The notes under the pieces: model-generated
Told to the model about the DNA's origin: nothing
The model's input: the letters and a program-made list of their open reading frames with translations, nothing else
Databases searched by the model: none
Made by a program: the position numbers and the translations under genes
DNA from: Ceratothoa steindachneri
Taxonomy: Eukaryota; Arthropoda; Malacostraca; Isopoda; Cymothoidae
Direction: 5' to 3'
Assembly (NCBI GenBank): GCA_963969495.1
Contig: OZ018318.1
Span: forward strand, 175,324,294-175,388,293
Length of the DNA stretch: 64,000 bases
In this document: piece by piece, positions 24,921 through 36,610 of the stretch
How the letters are laid out: each line of letters starts with the position of its first letter
How positions within the stretch are numbered: the first letter of the stretch is position 1

Positions 24921-24970
24921 TGTTAATCATAATTTGAAGCTGGAATTATCAAATTGGCAAATCCAAAACT
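24128..24970. repeat. Possible small element with 33-bp inverted ends
   Basis: AGATTTGGGTTTGTCAATTT and following bases at 24128-24160 mirror 24938-24970 with about six mismatches. The 780-bp interior holds a moderately GC-richer block (24370-24630) and a (TA)n tract at 24849-24914. No coding frame of note and no clear target duplication, so a MITE is plausible but unproven. Confidence 0.5.
24849..24914. repeat. (TA)n microsatellite
   Basis: About 33 TA units. Confidence 0.97.
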
Positions 24971-26858
24971 TATTCGCAAATTGGTTAGGGATACGTCACA
25001 GAATATCCTTATTCTCTTCACTTCTGGCTACTTCCACCTAACTAGCCTTCTGTGGATTTTGGTTTAAGGCTGATTGTATCAAAAGGCGGGGTTGATGTAA
25101 TTATTACTTTCCCTGTTCGATTCAACACATTCATTTAACTAATTAAGTATGTTGTCTAACCTCGCTTACTATTAAAATATCATCCATGTATGTGTATGCT
25201 TTATTATTACATTGTTTGGCCTAGTGATTATTCTTTATTATATATGGAGCCCCGGAGAAGCCCATTGGGAGCAGTGTTAATCTCCAAGATCCTGCGGAGG
25301 TTGATCAGACTGGCGGATTACAGGAGGCACTGCTTCGTCGGTTTCAAATTGGAAGTGTCTGGGTATTGTAACGGGAGTATCCGAAATTCTATGCCTACAT
25401 GGCCCAGGTTCCGGGTCTGCGACGTAGGTTACTCGTAATTCTCTCTGCAGTTTGAGGTCCAAAAATATGGTTGTTTCTGTACTCATTTGCCTCTTGTCCC
25501 GCAAGGAGAGTGCAGCTTTAACTAGTGTTAGCACCTGGTAGGAATCCTTTGTTGACAATTATTTTATTAATCGGGATATGGGTGCAGGTTCTTAGTTTGT
25601 TGTACTGGGTTCGCGTGGTTCTTTTTGTGGTCTTAATTTACTATTTCGAGCCTTCTTGGGAAGGTTCCAATGCTCGGTAATGCTTTGCGGCAGGCCTAAC
25701 AACACACTGAGAGAACGGCAAAAGGTGAACAGAACGGGTGTTTTTAGGGCTGCTATTTTTCTTTCTATAATACCTTGATCGAAATACGTTGTTGCTTTCT
25801 TCCACTTGATCCAACTTTTGGCGTCATCTACTTCATTTCCATCGACAATCTTCTCCGAAAATCACAAAGAAGGTTCGCCAATTTGGGGTATCTTCTCTGC
25901 TCTTCCCTTTTTACAGCCAATCATGCAAAATTTCAAATTAATTTCCAGTGAAAACATTTTTTCCATTTCAACGAATTTTCAAAAGGAAACATTCGAAGGA
26001 GAAAATTAAACAGCCCAATTCGCCGTTTCATTTCACTGTAAGAGAGAAAGTAGATTTGGAATAGAATTTTGGAGTGATTAAAATCAGAAAATGGAAGCAG
26101 GAGCCATTATTTTGACTTAAAATATTAAAAAATACAAAGTATATCTCTCATTTATTACGAATGTATTATTACTATTTGTTTACATTTTTGAAAATAAAAA
26201 GACATTAAGAAAAATTACTCCAGAGAAGAAATGTGTTTGGTAATGAATATTTTTTAAGCTATTTAAAGGTTCCTTACAGAGAAGCTCAATATTTTTCTTC
26301 TATGTAATATTTTTAATTTAATTTAGAATATTTGTCAAATTATATAGTTTAAGTTAAAAGTAGATTAAGGATACTGGTATTTTTTGTCAAGGATAAAGAA
26401 AGTGATAAAACTGGAGAAAATGAAAATACGTTGAAGATACATATCTAGTAATCCATCTCCGGACATTCAGATTTGAATGAGATAATTTCGAGCAGATATT
26501 AACTACATCCTATTGACCCATGAACATCATACCTTCTCCACCTTGCATAATAAAAATTCATGAACTATAAGCGATGCAACTCAAAATGAGTACCACTTAA
26601 ACAACGGCTGTGGTTAGTGAAGATTAGCTCGATTGTATCCAGATAACCTAAAATATTAAGAAATCGATTCTACCCAAATGAAAATAAGGCCTCCTCAAGA
26701 AGAATATCATAGTTAATATTGAGTTCTGCTTTAGTAGTTATATGTTAACCGTCATAACCAACTCATCAGGAAAGGCAGCCTTAGATGAAATACAATAAAA
26801 GTTCTGAGTGACAAAATTCGCTTCGGTCTAACAAGTAATTTCTTAACTTAATGATATA
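24971..26858. other. Stretch with a GC-richer unassigned block
   Basis: 25230-25720 is GC-richer than the flanks and has a minus frame (25277-25558, 93 codons) of normal complexity containing LRDKRQMSTETTIFLDLK. It may be a retroelement remnant, but no motif settles it. The remainder is AT-rich and featureless. Confidence 0.3.
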
Positions 26859-28125
26859 CGAGGGGCGGGGAATAAGTTTTGCACATCGTTAGGGCAAAAG
26901 AGAGAAATGGGGATGCCTGTTTGTGGGGGCGTTAGGACAAGTTATGACAAGTCAGGAGCTGCAGCCGCACGCTCCTGCCTTGTCTATTTAAGAATCAGTA
27001 GCAGATCGCAGATCATCAGTCACAAATTTTTCAACAATGCAGTGATCATATTTTTGACCAAGGAAGGCAAGAATGCAAAAGAGATCCATGAACGCATGGT
27101 TGCAGTGTACACCGAAACTTCCCCTTCCTATGCAACAATGGTTCGCTGGAAAAGGGAGTTCCGCCATGGTCGTGAGTTCCTTGAAGATGACCCTTGTCCA
27201 GGACGCCCGTCAGACGTGCCCGACGAGGACAATGTGCCCTGTGTGGAGATTATGATCCTCGAAAATTGACGTGTAAAGGTCAAAGAAATTGAGCGAGAAC
27301 TTGCAATATCACAATAAAGTTTTATCAATATCATCCACGACAATTTGGCCATGACAAAGGTCTCTACCCGTTGGGTCCATAGAAACTGACGAAACCTTAC
27401 GCTTCATGATCGACTTCAACGTCGTCAAAGTTCGGAGGAACTATTGCTCCTGTACAACCTAGACCTGGCAAGATTCGAGACACGCATAGTGACAGTCGAT
27501 GAAACGTGCTTCCATCACGTGCTTCCATCGAGACCAAGCTCAAAAGCATGTCCTGGAAGCACAGGGGTTCTCCGACCCCTTTCAAGTTCCGGACCCAACC
27601 CTCAGCCGGGAAGATCATGGCCACCATCTTCTAGGATTCTGAGGGAGTGTTGATGGTGAAATATGCACAGGTCAATATTATGCCGAGAAACTGGCTGGGT
27701 TGAAGAAGTGCATCCGTCAGAAGCGGCGCGGCAAGTTGACACGCGGTGTCCTGCTCCTCCACGACAATGCCCCTGTTCACAAGGCCAGAGTTGCACAAGC
27801 TGCCCTGCGCGAGTGCGGATTCGAGGAGCTCAACGATTACACTTACAGTCCAGATCTGGCCCCTAGCAACTACTTTTTATTTCGCCAGCCCAATGCTACA
27901 CTGCGTGGACGCCGGTTTGGGGACGATGAAGATATCGAGCTAGCCGTCCAGGAGTGGATTGAACAGCATTCGGGAGATTTCTGGTTGTCGGCAATTTGAA
28001 GCCTCAGGGAAAAGTGGCTCAAGTGCATTGAAGTGGAGGGTAGTTATATTAAAAAATAACAAAACACTTTTCCTCATATCTCGTCTCCTTATATCCGAAT
28101 TGTTAGACTTATTGACCGCCTCTCG
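26859..28125 (+). mobile_element. mariner DNA transposon, 1,267 bp
   Basis: Inverted ends: left CGAGGGGCGGGGAATAAGT, right the reverse complement of CGAGAGGCGGTCAATAAGT, both directly next to TA (26857-26858 and 28126-28127). The size is typical of mariner. The interior holds a transposase pseudogene in the same orientation. Confidence 0.92.
27029..28000 (+). pseudogene. mariner transposase, inactivated
   Basis: The N-terminal frame (to 27266) has FLTKEGKNAKEIHERMVAVY, SPSYATMVRWKREFRHG and DDPCPGRP, the paired DNA-binding part and linker. After stops and a shift comes RIVTVDETCFHH, where the first catalytic aspartate is kept but G of TGDE is V. A frameshift precedes WKHRGSP and KIMATIF followed by TAG. 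The last frame (27700-27999) has KRRGKLTRGVLLLHDNAPVH (second aspartate kept) and YSPDLAPSNYFLF, where the third catalytic aspartate of the PSD motif is asparagine. Dead copy with several frameshifts plus an active-site change. Confidence 0.9.
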
Positions 28126-28127
28126 TA

Positions 28128-30394
28128 TCTTTCTGTGGAAATGCTCCCTACGTGTTTGTAATGAAAACTAAATTGGAGAAAAGAGAATTTATTTTGTAAA
28201 TGCTGACAAGCACCCATCTGTTTTACTCTATTTAGGGTGTGTCTATTCTTTTGAAGAATGATGACCTTTTCAGTAAATTGTTTAAGGCTCATTGTAAATT
28301 GTGTCATATGGTCGAATTCAAGAACTTCTATCTGTTTCGTATCAATCATTATCTACTAAATAATGTCTTGAACAGAGATGAGAGAATAAAATAAACGATT
28401 AATTTATAATAATAATAGGCTACTAATTTACTCATCTTTATTAGCTTCCAGCATAAGATAAAATTAGGCTCAAGCTTAGGGGGAGATATTTTGATTATAT
28501 TATCCCAAATTCATTCAGACAACATAAATTAGTAAGGGAAATATTATTCATTCCCTGTCGAAATAATATAGCATTTTCTTCACAAACTAAACAGTGAACG
28601 TCCTTTTACTAAGAAGCACATGATGTTGGGGAGGGAGGGGGGCAGACACTATTAATTCAATAAAATTTTCTGTGTAAAATGCAATACCTCTTTAATGTAT
28701 ACGATTAATATAGAGTCTATAGATGACACATATCTAGGACTCAGCCATAAGATTTTCTTGCGACGAAATTCCAACCCACATACGACTTTATATTAAAATG
28801 TTCTCATTTCTATTTACTTATTAAATCATCCGAAACCATCCTTCACTTCATAGTAGTAGGAATATGCATTCAATATATTACGACTAGGGCTAAAAATGAA
28901 ATCTATTAAAAATGAATGGTTTTGAGATCATGACTAATTTTTTTTTATTACTTATATCGGAGAGACTAAAGATCAGGGGAACTTTCGATACTCTCACCTA
29001 GTTTATTATGATTTATCGAGGATGCAAATTAGTATAAGAATTGTCTTAATCATACTAAGATTATCATTTTTACTACTGTCTTGAGTTCTATAGCTTAAAT
29101 TAATTTTATATGTAATATATAATTCAAATATTACTAAACTTTATAAGTAATGTTTGGTTTTAAAAGCAATAAATGCTAAAGAGTGAAGGTTACAAAATTC
29201 AAACTCCTCTTGTCATATCTATAATTTTTTTCCAATTGACATGAAGCGAGGAGCGTCGTTATATTTTACCATAAAATGCAATTAGGGGTATGGATGGTAA
29301 ATAATAACATTTAGGTGGAGTTAATTAACTTTTTAGAAGTGGGAAAAGAACCTAATCGTCCGGAGGAAAGCGTTTAATCATAAAAATTAGAAGGTCCAGC
29401 CCTGAAATATTTATATGGAAATTTAGATAAATCTGTATTACACGAGTGTGGCAAAGCTGCTTTTTCTAGCCTTTAGAAGCCATTCTAGAGAGAGATATTA
29501 AACTGCATCTTAAAATTATTTGGTTTCGCTGATTTATATTTTTAGCTCAGCATATAGTTTTTCTTTATTAACCCTTTAAACTCCTCAAATTGAATTTTTT
29601 AATCATAAGAGGTAATACTACTCTGTTGACACATATCTATTGTCATAAGGTGGGTGAAAACATATATGCAAAATACAGAATGGAGATAGGACGGAGCAAT
29701 AAAGATCATGTTCCCTAAAGTTTTAATTAATGTTTATATTCTTTAAATTACCAATAAATAATGCATTAATTTGTTTCATTGGACCAGTTGTTATTATTCA
29801 AAGGAAAGGGAACTTACATACATAGATCATTCCGTAACAGATAAGCATCACATTGAGGTGTAATGATAACATCGATTAAACCCAAACTGATGCAAAAAAT
29901 TATGTTGTGAGAAAGTTAGAATTCGAGATCAAATGAAGCTGAGCGTCGCAAGACAGTGCTTACGTCTGGTGAAAAGGAAATTAAGAGAGATTTTAATTTT
30001 AAAATTGATATATGAGATTATTCGAATATGTCTGTTATTGGTGGATGAGTTATGGCAATGCTCTCCAAACTTTTTCACCTTTGACCTCTTTGAATCAAAC
30101 AAATATTTTTGCTACCCAACACTTAAAGTCATAAATGTTAGATGTACTAAAACCGTAAGTAAATAACCCTTAGTAGCTATAAAAGAGTAGTTAAACTTAA
30201 AAGTAAATAAATAAAAAGAAAATTCACTATAGGGAAGAAACACGAAGAATCATATTAACTTTAAAGGGATGGATGTGCTCGCTTATTTTGGCAATAATTC
30301 AAATCTTGGTTTAATATTTAGCACTGATTGTTCCAAAGCAATTGAGATGTTTTTACCTGCTGTGAATCATCATGTCTAGAGCTGGTGCGTTGCC
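28128..30394. other. AT-rich stretch without recognised features
   Basis: A G run near 28630 and short frames only (29933-30166 plus is the longest). Nothing assignable. Confidence 0.5.
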
Positions 30395-30640
30395 TTTTTA
30401 AAAAATTAATTAGGTTCAATTGTACCCATTTAGAACCATGAAATGACCCATATGACCATGGTAAATATGGTTATTCACTCTGGAGATTTCAAATATGCCA
30501 TCGAATTTGGCGCTGAGTTGATCCATATACTGTTAAAAGCCTCATTTAGTCATTCTAAGGCCCTTGTAAGTGATTTTAACCATGAAATAACCATTCAATA
30601 ACCATTTATCATCATATCCCAAGAAGAACTTCATTGCTAC
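30395..30640 (-). repeat. Third copy of the 299-870 repeat, inverted
   Basis: Read on the minus strand it shows the same order: TGATGATAAATGGTTATTG, CACTTACA, GACTAAATGAGGC, GCGCCAAATTCGATGG, AGAGTGAATAACCATAT, CATGGTCATAT, GGGTACAATTGAAC. It lacks the CTTCGC block seen in copies A and B. It confirms this as a dispersed family. Confidence 0.75.
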
Positions 30641-30829
30641 AAAAAAAAACAAATGAAAAGATTGTCAATGCCACCTTGAATAAACTTAAAATCTTTCTGC
30701 TATCTTTCAAAAGAATTAATTGCGTTGGCCATTTTAGATATTGGTGTCTAAATTGAGACAAAGGAAAAAAATGCAGGATGTCTTGAAGAATCCAGGAGAT
30801 TCAGATACTCGTACATCCAAGAAAACCTA

Positions 30830-31194
30830 ATAGACGATAAAAATTCTGGCAGGAAGCACCTTTGGGACTTTGTGATAACAAACAGTCTCTTTCTTCAAAA
30901 ACTTGGGCTGTCCTCAAATTTTTGGATATAATTGGTTGAGAACTGTTCTCAAGGGAAATCCTTTGGATTAATAAAAGTGTTGTTAACGATCTAAAAGTTG
31001 TTGATAATATTGGTGAAAGAGCAGCTAAGCTGACGGAGGACTACATCAATTTGCTAATTAATGACAAGAAGCAAAAACAGTATTTGTTACAAGTTGTATC
31101 GAAGTATAGTAAAATATTTACCGAAAAATCAAGGAAGAGCAATATTGAAACTGCTTCAAATGAGAAACCACTTCCAAAAGAAAGTGAAAAATAA
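30830..31194 (+). pseudogene. C-terminal fragment of the FPCHT-family protein
   Basis: An open frame from at least 30964 to the TAA at 31192-31194 encodes NKSVVNDLKVVDNIGERAAK, then LTEDYINLL and KQKQYLLQVVSKYSK. Upstream, in another frame, GRKHLWDFVITNS is seen. From memory this matches the C-terminal part of the same unnamed family as 7874-8281 (usual order: VND-AERG, L--DY, LLQVV--H). It has no start codon and is not contiguous with the other fragment, so it is an independent truncated copy. Confidence 0.6.
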
Positions 31195-31464
31195 AGTTGA
31201 ATGGTAGGCTTGCTGGAGAACTTCCACTATATAATAATTAACGTAGTGCTTAATGTACCTCCTAGGATGCCATGGAAATCGGTAATATTCAATTGATGGG
31301 CGCCACCTCTAAATATTAATTTTTTCATCTGAAATTTCGGCAAAAAATGTTTTGCACTAAAAGAAATCAAATAAGATGATATCTAATAGAAATAGAAATC
31401 CTTTTTTTTCCCTTGTTTTGCTTCACCCTATTGCACATATCTTAGCCAAAATCGCTATAAATAA

Positions 31465-31772
31465 TCAACTAAGTAGTTTTGAAAGATCGCAACCACAGTT
31501 CCTTAACACATACACTAATGATAGAATTGAAACCCTTTAGTAGCTTAAAATGTTCCCGGATGTGTTACTGAAACAGTTTTGCCAAAACCCTTTGGGAAAA
31601 GACTTGCTTATATATAGTACTAATTCAATTTTAGCTCTAAACAGTATCTTCCAACGTATTTATAATCCATTATATATTATATGGTGTTTATTAATTTAAT
31701 ACTAAATAAATACGATTTTATCGAAATCCTAAACTAATTGTGAATACCAATAAGACATTTTACAATCATTGA

Positions 31773-31804
<32 letters not shown>

Positions 31805-31841
31805 AGCACCATATCTATATTTTTGTATATACCTAAAAACT
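31465..31841 (+). repeat. Dispersed repeat R, copy 2, left part
   Basis: Collinear with 18475 onward; key shared strings are AAATAAATACGATTTTAT, ATTGTGAA and the (TA)n tract (31775-31804), then GTATATACCTAAAAACT. It is interrupted at 31841 by the Gypsy element and resumes at 39262. Confidence 0.75.
31775..31804. repeat. (TA)n microsatellite
   Basis: Short TA tract orthologous in position to 18961-19042 in repeat R copy 1. Confidence 0.95.
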
Positions 31842-31842
31842 T

Positions 31843-31948
31843 TGTGGTAGAATTGCTCATAGTCTGGTCTAATAATTATTTTGGTCCTTGATCTGGACAC
31901 ACCGCTTTTGTTTAGGTCGATGATATTGACCCTATGACTCAATCTACG

Positions 31949-31998
<50 letters not shown>

Positions 31999-33093
31999 TA
32001 AGCTTTAATTCCTACTGAACGTGCGAAAGCTGGTTAGAGGCGTGTTGTACCGTAGTTAGGACTCTCAATATAAGAGTCCAACTTGTTACTGGGGGGATGT
32101 TTGTGATTGTTGAATTCTAAGAGTGCAGAATACAGGTTGAATAAATTAGCCGAACGGATTCTTAATTAAAGTCTTGCCAAGAGTACGTCAAAAAGGAGGT
32201 GCCACAAATAAACACAGGTGCAAAAAATAAACTTTACTTCACACAAATATAATAATTAGCAATAGTTAAACGAGGAAAATTAAGGATTAAATATTAAACA
32301 CTGACGTTAAGTGTCTAGATTTATAATGACTTAACGGGAGTATCAATCACTGTTAATTAAATAGGCAATTTAAGAATAGAGGGACAATGGGTTTACAGAT
32401 TACCATTAATTGTGATGGATTGGAGAGAGCACTACTCAGGTGCAGACGAGGTGGTTTGGGTGACGTTAACATTAGTTCTCGGGGAGAGGGGGGAAAAGAC
32501 GACGGGTTCGGGGCTGCTGACTGCTGTTCCGGTTAGTTCACTCCTAAATGGACGTGCCCCTAACAAATATTAACTTCTAGTAAATATTTGGATGTTCCAT
32601 TTCTTTCTAAAGCTACGTTGAATAACAGAGCGTATTCTTCTAGTCACAGACTCTGCGGGGTGGGATTCACCTCGGGAACACTTTGAGACAGCGACCAAGT
32701 TGACTTGGTGGCGCGTTGGCAGTCGATACGTTATGGCAACGAGTTTCGTTTGACGTGAGCGTTACGCGTTACGCGAGTAGTTTTGGGACACTGCTGTAGA
32801 GGGATGAACAGCGATGTTATTTATACCGCGAAATGTGGGAAATCGACAGAGAGATTCTATTCATGACAATTCGCTTATCGCAGCGTCTTCCGGACAATCT
32901 CCATGGTATCATAAAAAAGGCAAATAGAATTTAGGCTTCTCTTTGAGATAGGTTTCCTTTCGTCAGACTTCCTTTTGCCAGTTGGGGGAAGGGTGGGGGG
33001 AGAGAGAGGAAAGGAAGATCAACTCAAACGACAAATTTCTTTCGTTCCCACGATTGTCTGGCGGCATGCGAGTATGTACGTTTCATACCCTCA
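31843..33093 (-). repeat. LTR (3' LTR relative to the element's transcription)
   Basis: 1,251 bp, in plus-strand reading TGTGGTAGAATTGC...ACCCTCA. Aligned by eye with 38048-39260 over its whole length at roughly nine in ten positions. It carries an expanded (TA)n tract at 31952-31996 that the other LTR lacks, which explains part of the length difference. On the coding (minus) strand it begins TGAGGGTATG and ends TCTACCACA. Confidence 0.92.
31952..31996. repeat. (TA)n microsatellite inside LTR
   Basis: About 22 TA units; the partner LTR has only an interrupted TATATATTTATATATA here (about 38157-38172), so the tract expanded after insertion. Confidence 0.95.
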
Positions 33094-33382
33094 CTTTTCT
33101 ACATATTTCGAGGAACATTATTCCGCCATAAAATAAGGAATAATGTGAAAATTAAATTCACTGGGGGAATTCGTAATTATCTTCCTCGACTCGAACAATT
33201 GAGTCGGTAATTTTATCAAAACCGTTTGGAATTTATCCTAGTATCTAAAGGCTACAAAATACTACTGCTACTTTAGTTTATCTAATTTACCTATACAAAA
33301 CAAAACAAAACACATACAGAGTACAGGCAAGAAATAATTATTTATACAAAGAGATACACACAAAAAAATAAATAATTGACTA

Positions 33383-33856
33383 TTAATCGCTTTCTGAAAT
33401 TGGATTTCTCGAAAGGCTATCTGCGAGTACATTGTCAGACCCTTTTAGATACCTGATTTCAGAACGGTACTTCGCTAGCAATAATGACCAGCGCATTAGC
33501 CTGCCGTTTCGGTTTTTACAAGTTTTTAAGTAGGCTAACGGTCTATGATTCGTTTCTATGAGGAATGGACAACCTACCAGATACATTCTAAATTTTGTAA
33601 TCCCCAAAACAATCGCTAGAGCTTTCAGTTTTACCGTAGCATATGCCCTTTCGCGAGCCGTCAGTCGGCGACTCGCATAGCTTATAGAAGCGGGTTCTTG
33701 GTCCTCGTCGTATTGGAGTAATACGCAGCCAATACCCAGTTGGGAGGCATCTGTCCTAACGCCAAATTTCTTTTGAGAGTTCGGCAATTTTAAGATTGGG
33801 GCGGAGACTAGCTTCTCTCTGAGCTCTTCAAAGTGCGCTTTGGCGTCGGGTTCCAC
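33383..33856 (-). pseudogene. Gypsy RNase H domain and end of pol
   Basis: 157 codons: starts in the connection region (HFEELREKLVSAPILKL), then RTDASQLGIGCVLLQ, ISYASRRLTARERAYATVK, a YLVGCPFLIETNHRPLAYL block, RLMRWSLLLAKY, and ends at GSDNVLADSLSR. The first RNase H aspartate (TDAS) and the last (ADSLSR) are kept. The catalytic glutamate normally in the YSTIEKECLA block is lysine here, and the aspartate of ETDHQPL is asparagine. The frame differs from that of the reverse transcriptase, which ends at the same place, so a frameshift joins them. Confidence 0.9.
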
Positions 33857-34983
33857 TAGAGGGGTTCCGGGAGTAGCTTTTTCAGCAGATCGTTTAGATA
33901 AGCTGCTACGGAAGCGAATTGGGGTACGAAGCGGCGATAAAACGAAGCGACACCGAGGAAATACCGTAATTGCCTCTTGGTGCGCGGTAAGGGCATATTT
34001 ACAATAACCTTTACCTTCTCTTTCTGTGGGGCCAGATGACTTTCGCCTATTTTAAATCCAAAGTATTCTATAGATTTATAAGAGAAATGGCATTTTAAGG
34101 GTTTAATCGTTAAGCCATGATGCTTTAAGCGTTCTAAAAGCGGGCGGAAGGACAAGATATGGTCGTTCCATGATCGTGTAGCCACATACACGTTATCAAA
34201 ATAAAAAGAAACGTTTTTTAAACCGTCTATTACACGGCGCATTATGTGTTTGTAGCTACTGCAGGCAGTGATTCGGCTAAAAGGAAGATGAGTGAATTTC
34301 ATTCAACCTTTGTCTGTAGGAAAGGCTGTTAGTTTCCTCTCTGATGCCTTTAGGGGGATCTGATAATAGGCCTTACATAGGTCTATCTCAGTGATGTAGG
34401 CGGCTCCTTCGAAGAGATGTAAATTTTGGTCAATTAGGGGAAGAGGCTCGGCGTCAAACAGGGTGACAAGGTTTAACTTCCGAAAATCGACGCACATCCT
34501 AAAGGACTGGTCTGGTTTGCGGACCATGACTATTGGTGAACAGTAGTCGGACGTGGATGGCTCGATAATCACTAATTGCAAAAGATTGTCGACTTCCTCA
34601 TTGAAAGCGTCTCTTAGGTGCAGCAGTACGGGATAGGGCTTACATCACACAGGTTCGAGCGTAGTGAGGGTGATATCATTTTTGAACTGGGTCGAGCATC
34701 CTGGTGACTCGGAAATGACGTCACTAAATTCTTCCCAAACCACCATCCTTTGGTTCCTTGGGACAGGGGTGAGGTCGGAGTTTACATCAAACTCGGGGAA
34801 AGGTTCTTTTATGGGGGGCAGCTTGGACGGGAGAACGGGAAGGGGGCAATCTTCGCTTAACTGTACGCAAATCGAATTAACCATATTTAGGGGGTTGTTT
34901 GGGTGGACGGCGTCAATTGTCCTTTCTTCGTCGACGTCGACTGTATTGTTTATACAGGCCCGTCTATGATACCGTTTTAGCAT
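33856..34983 (-). pseudogene. Gypsy reverse transcriptase with upstream linker
   Basis: Three open segments in one frame. 34983-34645 is a linker (starts MLKRYHRR, the usual integrase-to-RT junction). 34581-34303 has IIEPSTSDYCSPIVMVRKPD, FRMCVDFRKLN and AAYITEIDLCKAYYQIPL, where the first catalytic aspartate (EIDL) is kept. 34302-33856 has the thumb and ends RQLRYFLGVASFYRRFVPQF. Stops separate the segments near 34642-34644 and 34303-34305. The polymerase box, normally F/Y-I-D-D, reads YFDN (asparagine codon at 34192-34194), so the active site is lost. Confidence 0.92.
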
Positions 34984-35118
34984 GTTTATTTGATATAACT
35001 TATCACCTGAGGGTGTCTGTATAATGTAATCGACCGATGCGTGTGTTTTCTGGACCGAGTAGGGGCCTTTCCATTGGGAGAGAAGTTTATGGGAGTCCGA
35101 GGGGAGTAAGAGTGGAAC

Positions 35119-36130
35119 TTAATCTCCGGGCTTCAGTTTTCTGTGTTTGGCCTTTACATCAAAGTATGTCCGATACTTTTCCACATTAATTTCGGAATTT
35201 CTGACTGCTATGTCAGAACACCTTTTTAATCTTTCCCTTAGTTCGAGGACGAAAGAATAAGTGTTTCTTATTTCTGGACACAAACGGGAATTTGTCCATA
35301 ACTCATTCAAAATACTGAGGGGCCCCCGCACGTTTCTCCCTTACAGGCGCTCAAATGGGGAAAATCCGATGGTCCTATGGTGAATTTCGCAGCATGCGAA
35401 TAACGCAACTGGCAAATATCGGTGCCATTCTTGGGGTTGTTCCATGCAAAGCTTCTTGAGGACGCTTTTCAAGGTTGCATTAAACTTTTCGCACATGCCG
35501 TTTGCGCGTGGATGGAAGGGCGTGGTAAAAATAGGTTTGATTTGGAGCAGAGTGTTCACGTGTTTCATGAGCTCAGAGGTAAACTGGCGGCCTCTATCTG
35601 ACAAGATTTCTTTGGGCAATCCTACTCTAGAAAAAAAATGAAATAAGAGCTTCAGAGCAAGAGATACTATCGATCCTTTTTAGAGCAACAGCGTCTGGGA
35701 TCGGGTAGCGCAGTCTATCAATGTTAGTTCATGTGTATGACCTTCGGTGGAAGGGGGGTGAATTGTTCCGATAAGGTAGATGGCGACTCTTGAGAAGGGC
35801 TCCGAAATGACTGGGGGTTCTTTTCAGGGGAACTGGGGCTATTTGACCTTTTGCAGTGGTTTTCTGGCACAAATCGCACGTTTTGCAGAATTCTGCAATA
35901 TCTTTGGCTGCACCGGGCCCAAAAAAGTATTTAAATACTCGCTGAGAAGTCTTGTTATGACCGAAATTACCGGCCTTGGGACTTTCATGTGCTACTCGCA
36001 GGATTTGGTCTACATGTGTGCGCGGAATACACATGACCTTGGAAGGTGGGTCAAACTCATCCCGCGAGGTGCGAAACAGAAGGGAGTCGTTAATGATGTA
36101 CCTTATGGGACGGTTCCCTCGAACGATCAC
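35119..36130 (-). pseudogene. Gypsy integrase, placed upstream of reverse transcriptase
   Basis: 36130-35729 holds the zinc-binding domain: H of RVAHESPKAG, H of FGHNKTS, then CKTCDLC, the HHCC pattern. 35619-35341 holds the core end: LPKEILSDRGRQF with the second catalytic aspartate and NGMCEKFN with the glutamate, separated by exactly 35 residues, then GFSPFERL. 35331-35119 continues with VRGPLSIL, a helix-rich C-terminal part and KAKHRKLKPGD. A frameshift near 35620-35729 disrupts the core around the first aspartate. Stops occur at 35338-35340 and about 35116. Its position before the reverse transcriptase is the key structural point of this element. Confidence 0.9.
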
Positions 36131-36322
36131 CTCTTCGGTCTTCCGGGCCTTTCCCCAAAGGAATTGAAGTAAAGGGCAGCTCTGCTGAGCTCTAAGGAAT
36201 TGTGCATTACTCGTTGGGACCTAAAAAGGAGCCTCTAGGGTGAAAAGGCGTGTTGGGGGAGAGGTCTCGAGGCTAGCTCACGCTCGAGTGACGAAAGCTT
36301 GAGTCACTTCACTCGGGCAGAG

Positions 36323-36553
36323 TTATGCGCTCTGGCCAATGAGTACCGAGAAAAGTTTGATGGGGGCTGCCACTACGTCTGCCCAACCAGTGAAATATTT
36401 ACACTGTACATGGCAGCGGATTACCGGGAATCTATTTTCTCGTCGTAAAAAGTCGTGTACAATTGCGTACTTCTTATGTTCGGGGGCGACAGGAGGAAGC
36501 AATTTGTCTGACACTACAATGCATGTGCACCCTGTGGCACACTTTACAGCCAT
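36323..36553 (-). pseudogene. Gypsy retropepsin (protease), active site lost
   Basis: Same frame as the gag segment upstream. The pattern AVKCATGCTCIVVSDKLL corresponds to the DTGC/DSGC-VV motif of Gmr1-type proteases, with alanine in place of the catalytic aspartate (codon about 36536-36538). FPVIRCHVQCKYFTGWADVV and a closing SVLIGQSA match the flap-side and the LIIGN motif. The assignment rests on these motifs and on position between gag and integrase. Confidence 0.75.
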
Positions 36554-36610
36554 TGATCGAGCCTGTTTCGAAATTTAGTCCTTAGGGGGAACTCTTGTTG
36601 AACAGGAAGT

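Noticed and set aside
25277..25558. 93-codon minus frame as a retroelement polyprotein piece
   Set aside because: Composition is plausible but there is no motif for protease, integrase, reverse transcriptase or RNase H.
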